From Nitrospinota bacterium (GTDB taxonomy: Bacteria > UBA8248), in NCBI GenBank assembly GCA_026706735.1, contig JAPOYD010000150.1, forward strand, positions 1-41,327: a DNA stretch of 41,327 nucleotides, in the 5' to 3' direction. This document shows, piece by piece, positions 7,461-14,703 of this stretch; the stretch's first letter is position 1, and each line of letters starts with the position of its first letter. The notes beneath the pieces are model-generated. The model was not told the origin of the DNA. It did no database searches and worked only from the letters and a program-made list of their open reading frames with translations. A program made the position numbers and the translations under genes.

Positions 7461-8083
7461 CACTTCGCCTCCCGGATGCTCTCGGCTACGCGCAGAATGC
7501 CAGCGCGCGCTCTGTTGAGTCTCGAGCGCACCGTGCCGGGCCTGATCTCGAGCACTTCGCCTATCTCATCGTAACTCATTCCCTCCAGTTCGCGCATCAC
7601 CAGGATTCGGCGATGTTTCTCCGGCAATTGTGCCAGGAGCGTTTGGAGTTCATCGCTCGCGCGCTTTTCCTGCTTTTCTCGCAGTCTATCCTGCCCTTCC
7701 CTGTCTTCCGGCAGGGGGTCATCGGCGATTTGTTCTTCGTGAAGTTCCAGCGGCAACGGCCCCCCGCGCTTCAGGTAGTCGCGGCAATGATTGACCGCTA
7801 TCCGGTAGACCCAGGTGGAAAACCTGGCGTCTCCCCGGAATCTGGGCAAGGCGATATACGCCTTGATGAATATCTCCTGAACGATGTCGTCGGTGTCTTC
7901 TCTCCGTTCACCCAGCATCCCCCACACGAGGCGCTGTATTTTCCCGGCGTTTTGGCGAACCAGGGGCTCGAAAGCGTCCTTGTCGCCGTTCTGGCAGCGT
8001 TTGATCCAGGACGACTCATCGAGTTCTTCGTGCGGGGCTTCCAAAAGTCCAAATCCCCATGCCGGTATCGCCAGAGAGAACAT
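7460..8083 (-). CDS. ECF RNA polymerase sigma factor, RpoE-like
   Basis: A 207-residue extracytoplasmic-function sigma factor. Region 2 spans about residues 30-100, with DIVQEIFIKAYIALPRFRG and FSTWVYRIAVNHCRDYLKR; DIVQE.F and FSTWVYRIA are hallmarks of the family. After an acidic linker, region 4 (about 140-200) has LPEKHRRILVMRELEGMSYDEIGEVLEIRPGTVRSRLNRAR, a helix-turn-helix that reads the -35 element. It leads an operon of anti-sigma, metal-sensor-like and Spy-like genes and is divergent from dapB. The start ATG 8083 is tentative, because the purine-rich AAGG is too close to it. Together these genes look like an envelope or metal stress response unit. Confidence 0.92.
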   Translation of the reverse strand: MFSLAIPAWGFGLLEAPHEELDESSWIKRCQNGDKDAFEPLVRQNAGKIQRLVWGMLGERREDTDDIVQEIFIKAYIALPRFRGDARFSTWVYRIAVNHCRDYLKRGGPLPLELHEEQIADDPLPEDREGQDRLREKQEKRASDELQTLLAQLPEKHRRILVMRELEGMSYDEIGEVLEIRPGTVRSRLNRARAGILRVAESIREAK

Positions 8084-8252
8084 CCTTGTCGCCTTATAGT
8101 ATCAAATAAGCTGCCAGAATACGGGCGTTTTCACGTTTCCTCTTCCTGCACCCCTTATGACGCGCCCAGGTTCCCACTTACGCGCGATGCGCGTATAATA
8201 CTTTACAATCAATGACTTGTTGATATTTCCTTAAGCTTGGAAGGGGAATCCC

Positions 8253-9050
8253 GTGTCGATACGAATCGTCGTGGCCGGAGCCGGCGGCAGGATGGGGGGC
8301 CGCATCATCCACCAGATCGCCTCATCGAGCGATCTCTCCCTCTCGGGCGCGCTCGAGCGCGAAGGGTTCGAGGGTTTGGGCGGGGATGCGGGCGCGCACG
8401 CTGGCTGCGGGGATATGGGCGTCGCTCTCACCAGTGATTCATCCGCTCTGAGCGGCGACGTGCTCGTTTCTTTTGCGATCCCTGAGGCCAGCGTCACCCA
8501 CGTGCGCCTCGCCGCCGAGAAGGGGTTGGCGGCCGTCGTCGGCACCACGGGCTTCAGCGATGCGCAGCGCGAGGAAATCGCAGGTTTTGGCGACAGAATC
8601 GCCTGTGTCGTCGCACCGAACATGAGCGTGGGCGTGAACGTCTCGTTTCGCCTGATAGAAGAGGCCGCCCGGCTCCTGGGCGACGCATACGACATCGAGG
8701 TAATCGAAACGCACCACAACCAGAAAATAGACGCCCCCTCGGGAACGGCGGTGCGCATGGGCGAAATTCTGGCGCGTGTGACGGGCAAGAAATATCCCGA
8801 AGACGCGGTGTTTCACCGCGAAGGCCAGACCGGCGTGCGCCCCGAGGGCGTCATCGGCATGCAGACGCTTCGCGGCGGCGACGTTCCCGGCGAGCACACC
8901 GTGTATTTCTTCGGCATGGGCGAGCGGGTCGAAATCACGCACAGGGCGGGCAGCCGCGATAATTTCGCTGCCGGCGCCGTCCGCGCGGTGCGCTGGGTGG
9001 CGGATAAACCCCCCGGCATCTACGGCATGGCGGACGTGCTCGGGCTTTGA
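8253..9050 (+). CDS. dapB: 4-hydroxy-tetrahydrodipicolinate reductase
   Basis: NAD(P)H-dependent reductase making tetrahydrodipicolinate. The 265 residues are the family size. The nucleotide-binding loop GAGGRMGG is at 9-16, and the substrate motif ETHHNQKIDAPSGTA begins at E152, with catalytic H154/H155 and K158. GTTGFSDAQ and APNMSVGVNV are typical. The start is GTG 8253 with GGAAGGGGA upstream. Its product would feed directly to DapL (11.6 kb). dapA, normally just upstream in this pathway's clusters, is not in the window. Confidence 0.97.
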   Translation: MSIRIVVAGAGGRMGGRIIHQIASSSDLSLSGALEREGFEGLGGDAGAHAGCGDMGVALTSDSSALSGDVLVSFAIPEASVTHVRLAAEKGLAAVVGTTGFSDAQREEIAGFGDRIACVVAPNMSVGVNVSFRLIEEAARLLGDAYDIEVIETHHNQKIDAPSGTAVRMGEILARVTGKKYPEDAVFHREGQTGVRPEGVIGMQTLRGGDVPGEHTVYFFGMGERVEITHRAGSRDNFAAGAVRAVRWVADKPPGIYGMADVLGL

Positions 9051-9093
9051 TACTTGTGATCTGTGTGTTCACGACATCGTGAGGAGATAACGG

Positions 9094-9615
9094 ATGGCTG
9101 GGGAAATCGAAGCGGCGGGCGTCGAGTACGTGAAGGCTGCGGACGGGAGAACGCTGGCGCTGGTCATCAGGAACAACTTTGATGATTACGCCGCGTTCCC
9201 ACCCTACCTGGATTCAGAAGAAGAGCGCGCCCATCTGGCGGAAGCCTACTCCGGCGCCGACCCCGAAACCGAGCGAAGAACCAAAGCGCACATGACGCCG
9301 GACGAGAACCCGCTTCAAATCGTCATGCTGAACCGGAACCCCGGCGCCGTCGTGAACCCCCACTACCACGAGGTGACGGATCGCCCCACGAATACGACGC
9401 GCCACCAGATCATGATCTGCCGCTCGGGCCGGATGCGAATCGGGGTCTACGCCAAAGAGGGCGACCATGCCGCCGACGTGGACCTGGCGCCCGGCGATCT
9501 GATTCTCATGTACGAGGGCCACCGCATCGAGTTTCTCGAAGCGGGCACGAAGGCCATCGAGATCAAGGAAGGCCCCTTTCCGGAGACCGACGAGGCCGAT
9601 AAGGTGGATTTTTGA
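9094..9615 (+). CDS. cupin-domain protein of unknown substrate
   Basis: A 173-residue soluble protein with an RBS (GAGGAG) 8 bases before ATG. The single cupin core covers about residues 75-155. It includes a His-rich motif 1 (NPHYHEVTD) and TTRHQIMICRSGRMRIG, then VDLAPGDLILMYEGHRIEFL as motif 2 with a final His. These positions suggest a bound metal. It follows dapB after 43 bases and may share its transcript. Cupins cover isomerases, dioxygenases and small-molecule sensors, and I cannot assign one. The spacer that follows is filled with repeats. Confidence 0.65.
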   Translation: MAGEIEAAGVEYVKAADGRTLALVIRNNFDDYAAFPPYLDSEEERAHLAEAYSGADPETERRTKAHMTPDENPLQIVMLNRNPGAVVNPHYHEVTDRPTNTTRHQIMICRSGRMRIGVYAKEGDHAADVDLAPGDLILMYEGHRIEFLEAGTKAIEIKEGPFPETDEADKVDF

Positions 9616-9756
9616 TTTCTTGAAGCGGTAATGCCCGGCCCCGCGCTAGACGAGATTACCGTCATTCCGGCATTCCTCCCCCCCATATACGTGTGACCCT
9701 TTGTGTTCCGCAGAATGCGGGGTGTATGTCCTTGCCGACCGGTGGCGTGATGACCT

Positions 9757-9784
9757 GTAGGGGCGGTTCGCGAACCGCCCCTAC
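9757..9784. repeat. perfect 28-bp palindrome
   Basis: GTAGGGGCGGTTCG followed by its exact reverse complement, with no loop. Part of the 9616-10324 non-coding spacer. Palindromes of this GTAGGGGCGG type recur in the spacers of many bacterial genomes as far as I recall. A full hairpin would form in transcripts from either strand. Confidence 0.7.
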
Positions 9785-9804
9785 TACAATCGAGGTTACC
9801 CACC

Positions 9805-9941
9805 GTCATTCCGGCGAATGCCGGAATCCAGAGCAGACGGGGATACCGAATCGCAGGACGACCAGGAAAAACGATAAAGCGAAAAGACAAATACAAAAAC
9901 AAAGTCCCTGGATTCCGGCATTCGCCGGAAAGACGATCAAA
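9805..9941. repeat. inverted repeat pair with dispersed repeat copy B
   Basis: Arms 9805-9831 and 9908-9934 match in inverted orientation at 26 of 27 positions (core TTCCGGCGAATGCCGGAA), separated by 76 bases. The right part, 9887-9941, is the same sequence as window positions 1-55 with two mismatches. The layout of two inverted palindromic units resembles a BIME or small MITE. A third trace of the same family (GTCATTCCGGCATTCCT) is near 9661. Confidence 0.75.
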
Positions 9942-9963
9942 ACCAAATTCATCCGTTAAGGGC

Positions 9964-10293
9964 CATATAAGGGGTTGTTGAAAAAGTCGGCCCTGAGAGC
10001 GAGCGCGTTTAATACTCGTCTTGTATGGCCGCCCTCTCGACCTCATCCTGAGTAGGCGCGCAAGCGCCGTATCGAAGGATGGGAGTCGCTCCTCCTCCGC
10101 AGGCGCGCATTTCGCCCTTCGATACGCCGCCTTCGGCGGCTACTCAGGGTGAGGATGTTGGGGGTACGGCGGAGTCTGCCCCGAGTGAAGTCGAGGGGCC
10201 ACTATTCAGGGTGAGGATGGTATTACGGGCAAGGGCGACAAATGCGCCGAAGGCATTTTCCTTTGGGAGGGGTTTTCAACAGCCCCATATATG
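9964..10293. repeat. MITE-like element with 21-bp terminal inverted repeats
   Basis: The ends 9964-9984 and 10273-10293 are inverted copies matching at 19 of 21 positions. The 330-base interior has no convincing gene. It contains a second inverted pair (CATCCTGAGTAGGCG with CTACTCAGGGTGAGGATG, both around TATCGAAGG/CCTTCGATA) typical of abundant intergenic repeats. It fills the gap between the cupin and the ferredoxin-fusion gene. No transposase is nearby, so it would be a non-autonomous element or its remnant. Confidence 0.6.
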
Positions 10294-10324
10294 CGCCTAC
10301 AGCGCCTTAAGGCCTATCCCCGCC

Positions 10325-11293
10325 CTATGCGCCGGATTCTGCGATACCGAATTGTTTGGCGAGCGTTTTCGCCGCCTCCTGGTAGGATTTCTGCAGTTCG
10401 GGGTTCGGCTGAATCGGGTTGTGGTACCGGCCCAGGAAGCGGTTCTCCTTGCTCCAGATTTCCCGGACCTGGAGGATGGAATCGACGGTGCCGTCGCTCT
10501 TGTCGTCAACGAACGTGTAATAGTAGCGGCTGTACTGGTTCGTGACGTTGTCGAAGAATTTCTCGTCCTTGTGGTAAATCCTCTGAATCGGGCCGGCCGG
10601 CGCCTGGAGCCTTAAGGTCCTTCCGCCGAATATCGAATCTGAAACCTCAAGCGTGTATTTCTTGTCCCCGATCGTCTGGTTGACCGAGTAGACGCTGCCC
10701 GAGAGCGTCGGTTTCCTGTCCCCCAGCGCGAAGGCGCTCAGTTTCCCGTAGAGGCTGGTGTTCACGGATTTCGAAAAGTTGTTCGAGATGCCGTAGACCA
10801 TGAGCAGTATGACCGCCGCGGCCAGGAAAATGAGGGTGGGGGAGCGCTTCGTCGATTTGCCTTCTTCTTCCCTGCCCCGGTTGGTGGCCACGTCTTCCCT
10901 GATTTCGGAGAGTTCCTTGTACATCTCCTCGATCGAGAGCTCCAGAGGCTCGGGCAAGGGTTCTGGTTCGGGCGCCGCTTTCTTTGCCGGTGCGGCCGCC
11001 GCCGCGCCACCGCCTGCCGCCGCTGCCGCCGGGGCCGCCGCGCCGCCTCCAGCGAAGAAATCCGCGTTTATCTGCGTGTATTTGCTCCACTGGGAGGGCA
11101 GGTCGCCTTCCTCGAAAATGGCGTCCACCGGGCAGGCCGGCACGCAGGCCGCACAGTCGATGCACTCCACGGGGTCGATATAGAGCATGGGGCTCGAGCC
11201 GTCCGCCGCCTCATGAATGCAGTCGACCGGGCATACGTCGACGCATGCGGTGTCCTTGGTGTCGATGCATGGTTCCGCGATGACGTGGGTCAT
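10325..11293 (-). CDS. 7Fe-type ferredoxin fused to membrane anchor and extracytoplasmic domain
   Basis: A 322-residue three-part protein; AGGAG lies 9 bases before ATG. Residues 1-80 look like a complete FdxA-type 7Fe ferredoxin: C9, C17, C21 and C25, then C44, C47, C50 and C54, and the usual tail QWSKYTQINADFF. Residues 81-110 form an Ala/Gly/Pro linker and 111-150 an acidic then basic helical stretch. Residues 152-169 are a membrane helix, with KSTKR before it (positive inside). The last about 150 residues lie outside and match no family I recognise. The ferredoxin would therefore be tethered at the cytoplasmic face. FdxA-like ferredoxins are normally free small proteins, so this fusion is unusual. 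No partner oxidoreductase is adjacent. Confidence 0.85.
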   Translation of the reverse strand: MTHVIAEPCIDTKDTACVDVCPVDCIHEAADGSSPMLYIDPVECIDCAACVPACPVDAIFEEGDLPSQWSKYTQINADFFAGGGAAAPAAAAAGGGAAAAAPAKKAAPEPEPLPEPLELSIEEMYKELSEIREDVATNRGREEEGKSTKRSPTLIFLAAAVILLMVYGISNNFSKSVNTSLYGKLSAFALGDRKPTLSGSVYSVNQTIGDKKYTLEVSDSIFGGRTLRLQAPAGPIQRIYHKDEKFFDNVTNQYSRYYYTFVDDKSDGTVDSILQVREIWSKENRFLGRYHNPIQPNPELQKSYQEAAKTLAKQFGIAESGA

Positions 11294-11647
11294 CGGAATG
11301 CGCTCCTAAAATAAAAAATCAGGGCGATTGGCTCGCGCCGCCTAAGAGAGAGGCGCTCTCTTGAACGTCGGGATGTTAGCACTATTTTCCGGGGAAACAC
11401 AATCCGCGCAGGGGATAAGGGTGAGGTTTTGGGGTTTGCGATGAGAAATGGCGGGGATGAGCGAATGTCCCCCATCCACCCCCCAAACCTTGCCGTGATT
11501 TTCAACCCGTGTTAGGTTTCCGGCTCATGGAGCGCGGGAAACCGTATAGCATGCAAGAAACTGCATCAGGAATGCCTTGCAAAATGCTGAAATATTGCAG
11601 ATAACGAGAACAACCACTTCTGTCCCACACCACACTTGAGGAATTTC
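11294..11647. other. spacer between divergent ferredoxin-fusion and dapL genes
   Basis: 354 bases without a convincing gene; small frames on either strand lack family similarity or a good start. It must carry promoters for both divergent genes. One plausible dapL promoter is listed separately. A short dyad (AGAGAG, 3 bases, CTCTCT) near 11345-11360 is the only other structure noticed. Confidence 0.6.
11577..11605 (+). promoter_or_regulatory. candidate sigma70 promoter for dapL
   Basis: TTGCAA at 11577-11582, a 17-base spacer, then GATAAC at 11600-11605, about 43 bases before the dapL start. Two mismatches to each consensus hexamer make this only a candidate. Confidence 0.3.
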
Positions 11648-12823
11648 ATGGCGTCAATAAACATCGAACGCGCGCACAGGCTCAAGCGCCTGCCTCCCTA
11701 TCTCTTCGCGGAAATCGACCGGATGAAGGCGGAAGTGGCAGATTCGGGAATGGACATCATCAGCCTCGGCATCGGCGACCCGGACCTGCCTACCCCAGAG
11801 CACATCATCGAAGAATTAGACGCGGCCTCGCGCAAGATCACGAACCACCAGTATCCCTCCTATGAGGGCATGCCGTCCTACCGCAAGGCCGTCGCCGACT
11901 GGTACGGCTCGCGCTTCGGGGTCGCTCTCGACCCGGCTTCCGAGGTCATTTCCCTCATCGGCTCGAAGGAGGGCATCGCCCACATTCCGCTTGCGTTCGT
12001 GGACCCCGGCGACCACGTGCTCGTGCCGGATCCGGCCTATCCCGTCTACGAGATAGGAACCTATTTCGCGGACGGGAAGGTGCACTTCATGCCCCTGACG
12101 GCGGAGAACGATTTTCTCCCCGATCTGGGCGCGATTCCCTCCGACGTGGCGAAGAACGCGAAGCTCATGTTCATCAACTACCCGAACAACCCCACCGCCG
12201 CCTGCGCGGAAGTGGATTTCTACAACGAACTCGTCGAGTTCGCCCGCTCGCACGACATCATCGTGTGCAGCGACAACGCCTACTCCGAGATGGCCTTCGA
12301 CGGCTATGAGCCCATCAGCTTCCTGAACGCGGAGGGTGCCAAGGACGTGGGCGTCGAGTTCCACTCGTGCTCGAAGACCTACAACATGACGGGCTGGCGC
12401 ATCGCGAGCGCCGTGGGGAACGCGGAAGTCCTGGCGGGCCTGGGTGCCATCAAGACGAACGTGGACTCGGGCGTGTTCGGCGCGGTGCAGGAAGCGGGCA
12501 TCAAGGCGATGAGCGCGGACCAGGCCTGCGTGGCCGAGATGCGAAAGATTTACCAGGGCAGGCGCGACGTCGTGATGGAGGGCCTGAAAAAGCTCGGCCT
12601 CGAAGCCAATACACCCAAGGCCACGTTCTACGTCTGGGTGCGGTGCCCCGAGGGCTTCACGTCGGCCGAGTTCACGGCGCATGTTTTGAGAAACTGCGGC
12701 GTCGTCACCACGCCGGGGAACGGCTTCGGCCCCTCCGGCGAGGGATATATCCGCTTCGCCCTGACGGTTCCGGAAGCCAGGCTCACCGAAGCCCTGGAGA
12801 GAATCGAGAAGGCGGGCTTTTGA
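11648..12823 (+). CDS. dapL: LL-diaminopimelate aminotransferase
   Basis: PLP aminotransferase converting tetrahydrodipicolinate directly to LL-diaminopimelate with glutamate, bypassing the DapD/DapC/DapE route. It has 391 residues from ATG 11648, preceded by GAGG at a good distance; a TTG at 11636 is an unlikely start. Class I fold features: [32 protein letters not shown], and the PLP lysine K243 in [12 protein letters not shown]. The Lys-pathway context (dapB upstream; dapF and lysA nearby; no dapD or dapE seen) supports DapL over a generic aspartate aminotransferase. The stop overlaps the folK start. Confidence 0.88.
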   Translation: MASINIERAHRLKRLPPYLFAEIDRMKAEVADSGMDIISLGIGDPDLPTPEHIIEELDAASRKITNHQYPSYEGMPSYRKAVADWYGSRFGVALDPASEVISLIGSKEGIAHIPLAFVDPGDHVLVPDPAYPVYEIGTYFADGKVHFMPLTAENDFLPDLGAIPSDVAKNAKLMFINYPNNPTAACAEVDFYNELVEFARSHDIIVCSDNAYSEMAFDGYEPISFLNAEGAKDVGVEFHSCSKTYNMTGWRIASAVGNAEVLAGLGAIKTNVDSGVFGAVQEAGIKAMSADQACVAEMRKIYQGRRDVVMEGLKKLGLEANTPKATFYVWVRCPEGFTSAEFTAHVLRNCGVVTTPGNGFGPSGEGYIRFALTVPEARLTEALERIEKAGF

Positions 12824-13329
12824 TCGATAAGGCGCGTGCTTTCATCGGCGCGGGCGCCAACCTGGGCGAGCCGGTACGCCAGATTCGCCAGGCTCAGGAG
12901 CAGTTGGGGAAAGCCCCGGGGGTGAAATTTCTCGGCGCCTCGTCCTTGTATCGCACGCAGCCGATGGGGCCTGTCGAGCAGCCTCCCTTCGTCAACGCCG
13001 TTTTCTCGCTCGAACCCGAAATCGGCCCGCACGAACTTCTTTCGCTCCTCCTGGATATAGAGCAAAAAATGGGCCGCGTGAGGAAGGAACGGTGGGGTCC
13101 ACGGGTGATCGACCTGGATTTGATATTTTACGGCGAAGAGGTCATCAACGAGCAGGGTATTAAAGTCCCGCATCCAAGACTTCACGAGAGGCGCTTCGTC
13201 CTCGCACCTTTGGCCGAAATCGCGCCCGACTTCGTTCACCCGGTCCTCAAGAAAACCGTTTCCGAACTGCTTGCCGAGCTTCCCGCCGTGGATTTCTGGG
13301 TCGAGAAGCTGGAACCAGAATCCCCCTGA
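12820..13329 (+). CDS. folK: 6-hydroxymethyl-dihydropterin pyrophosphokinase
   Basis: Folate-pathway kinase that transfers pyrophosphate from ATP to 6-hydroxymethyl-7,8-dihydropterin. It has 169 residues starting at TTG 12820, overlapping the dapL stop (TTGA). The frame extends upstream inside dapL, but the family begins at the [11 protein letters not shown] motif, which fits this start. The signature [16 protein letters not shown] carries the Mg-binding Asp pair, and [22 protein letters not shown] follows. Coupling to dapL implies one transcript. Confidence 0.93.
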   Translation: MIDKARAFIGAGANLGEPVRQIRQAQEQLGKAPGVKFLGASSLYRTQPMGPVEQPPFVNAVFSLEPEIGPHELLSLLLDIEQKMGRVRKERWGPRVIDLDLIFYGEEVINEQGIKVPHPRLHERRFVLAPLAEIAPDFVHPVLKKTVSELLAELPAVDFWVEKLEPESP

Positions 13330-13848
13330 ATGCTACGCCATCGCAAAGTGACAACCATTTTGGGGCTATTGAAGAAGCCCCATTGACGGAAAAACTCCTT
13401 AGGAGCAATCCCTTGGCTGCCTTGTCAGGGGATAAAGGCAACCCCCCCTACCCCCCCTTGTCAGGGGGGCAAGAAAAAACAAAAGCCCCTCTACCCGGTG
13501 GGGGCATCGCCTTTTTATACCCCCCTGACAAGGGGGGGTAGGGGGGGGTTGGTTTTTCAGTCGAGAGGGATGTCCTCTCTATCCCCTAAAAAGGGGGTGG
13601 CATCGGGCATTCTCCTCGGGATGCCCGACCCCTCAATGGGGGAGTGGTTTTTCCGCTACTCGGTCGGAAATGACCCTAAGGGAGGAGTCATCCCATAAGC
13701 GTATGTCGATTGAGAATGCCGTTTCCCCTCATCAGGAGGACATTCAACACTCCCTTTTTTCCGCCCTTGTTTTTCCCTCTGATTTTTAAGAAGATAGAAT
13801 ACCGCCGCCCACTACGGTGCGTGTTGTCCGTTTTCCCTGAGATTCCCG
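13330..13848. other. repeat-rich spacer between folK and panC
   Basis: 519 bases with no supported gene. It holds a small hairpin just after folK (GGGGCT and AGCCCC, 13362-13381, no T-run), the large GC-rich inverted repeat listed separately, a TCGGGCAT/ATGCCCGA dyad near 13603-13628, and a more AT-rich end (13740-13848) that probably contains the panC promoter. The only frame on the ORF scale (13498-13698) is made of repeat sequence. Confidence 0.6.
13440..13550. repeat. C/G-tract inverted repeat
   Basis: Arms 13440-13469 and 13520-13550 are reverse complements over about 30 bases, differing by one C in a homopolymer. Each contains TACCCCCCCTTGTCAGGGGGG or its complement. The 50-base centre is unrelated. 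It looks like a dispersed intergenic repeat able to form a long hairpin; the homopolymer runs are also prone to sequencing error. Confidence 0.7.
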
Positions 13849-14703
13849 ATGAAAGTTGTTGATACGCCTCAAGATATGCGTGAGCTGGCCGAAGTTTTAA
13901 GGCGGGGCGACGCGCCGCTCGGGCTGGTTCCCACGATGGGAGCGCTGCACGAGGGGCACAAGAGCCTCATCACCCGGGCGATGGATGAGTGCGGCGCCCT
14001 CATTGTGAGTATTTTCGTGAATCCGGCCCAATTTGCGGCCGGCGAGGATTATGACACCTACCCGAGGACTTATCATGCGGATCTGGAGGCCTGCCGGGAG
14101 ATGGGCGTAGCATGCGTCTATGCGCCCAAGGCGAATTCCATGTATCCCGGCGGATACGACACCTGGGTGGACGTGCCCGGCCTGGGTGCGCCTCTTTGCG
14201 GGGCTCACCGGACAGGGCACTTCCGGGGCGTCGCCACGGTCGTGCTCAAGCTGTTCACAGCTTGCCTCCCGCACCGGGCGTATTTCGGAGAGAAGGATTA
14301 CCAGCAACTCGTCCTGATCCGGCGGATGGCGGATGATCTGGATTTAGGCGTAAAGATTGTTCCATGCCCGATAGTCCGCGAAGACGACGGGGTGGCGCTC
14401 AGCAGCAGGAACGCTTATCTGTCGGCTGATGAGCGCTCCCGCGCGCGCGCCATCAGCGGCGCCTTGTTCGATGCGAAAAAGACGGTGGCGGCAGGGGAGC
14501 GGTTTTCCGCCGCCATCATTCAGTCTTGCGTGGATGAGTTGGAAAAAGCAGGCTCCAGGGTCGATTACGTGGAAATCGTGGACCCTGCGACACTCGAAAG
14601 GGTAGAAACGATCAACGGCGCCGCCCGGATGGCCGTGGCGGCCTATATCGGCGAAACCAGGCTTATCGACAATATCCTATTGGAGCCTGACGATGAGGCG
14701 TAG
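13849..14703 (+). CDS. panC: pantothenate synthetase
   Basis: ATP-dependent ligase joining pantoate and beta-alanine to make pantothenate. It has 284 residues, normal size. The nucleotidyl-transferase motif PTMGALHEGHKSLI is near residues 28-41. FVNPAQFAAGEDYDTYPRT, YFGEKDYQQLVLIRRM and the KMSKS-like loop VREDDGVALSSRNAYLS follow. It overlaps the downstream TPR gene by 11 bases and so heads the TPR-Ton operon, an unusual partner for a vitamin gene. Confidence 0.97.
   Translation: MKVVDTPQDMRELAEVLRRGDAPLGLVPTMGALHEGHKSLITRAMDECGALIVSIFVNPAQFAAGEDYDTYPRTYHADLEACREMGVACVYAPKANSMYPGGYDTWVDVPGLGAPLCGAHRTGHFRGVATVVLKLFTACLPHRAYFGEKDYQQLVLIRRMADDLDLGVKIVPCPIVREDDGVALSSRNAYLSADERSRARAISGALFDAKKTVAAGERFSAAIIQSCVDELEKAGSRVDYVEIVDPATLERVETINGAARMAVAAYIGETRLIDNILLEPDDEA

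Noticed and set aside
8084-8252. A sigma-E-type autoregulatory promoter upstream of the ECF sigma gene
   Set aside because: A GGAACC on the - strand near 8170 is not followed at 16-17 bases by a fitting -10 element.
13498-13698. A 66-codon open frame in the panC spacer
   Set aside because: It lies in the C/G-tract inverted repeat and shows no RBS or family match.
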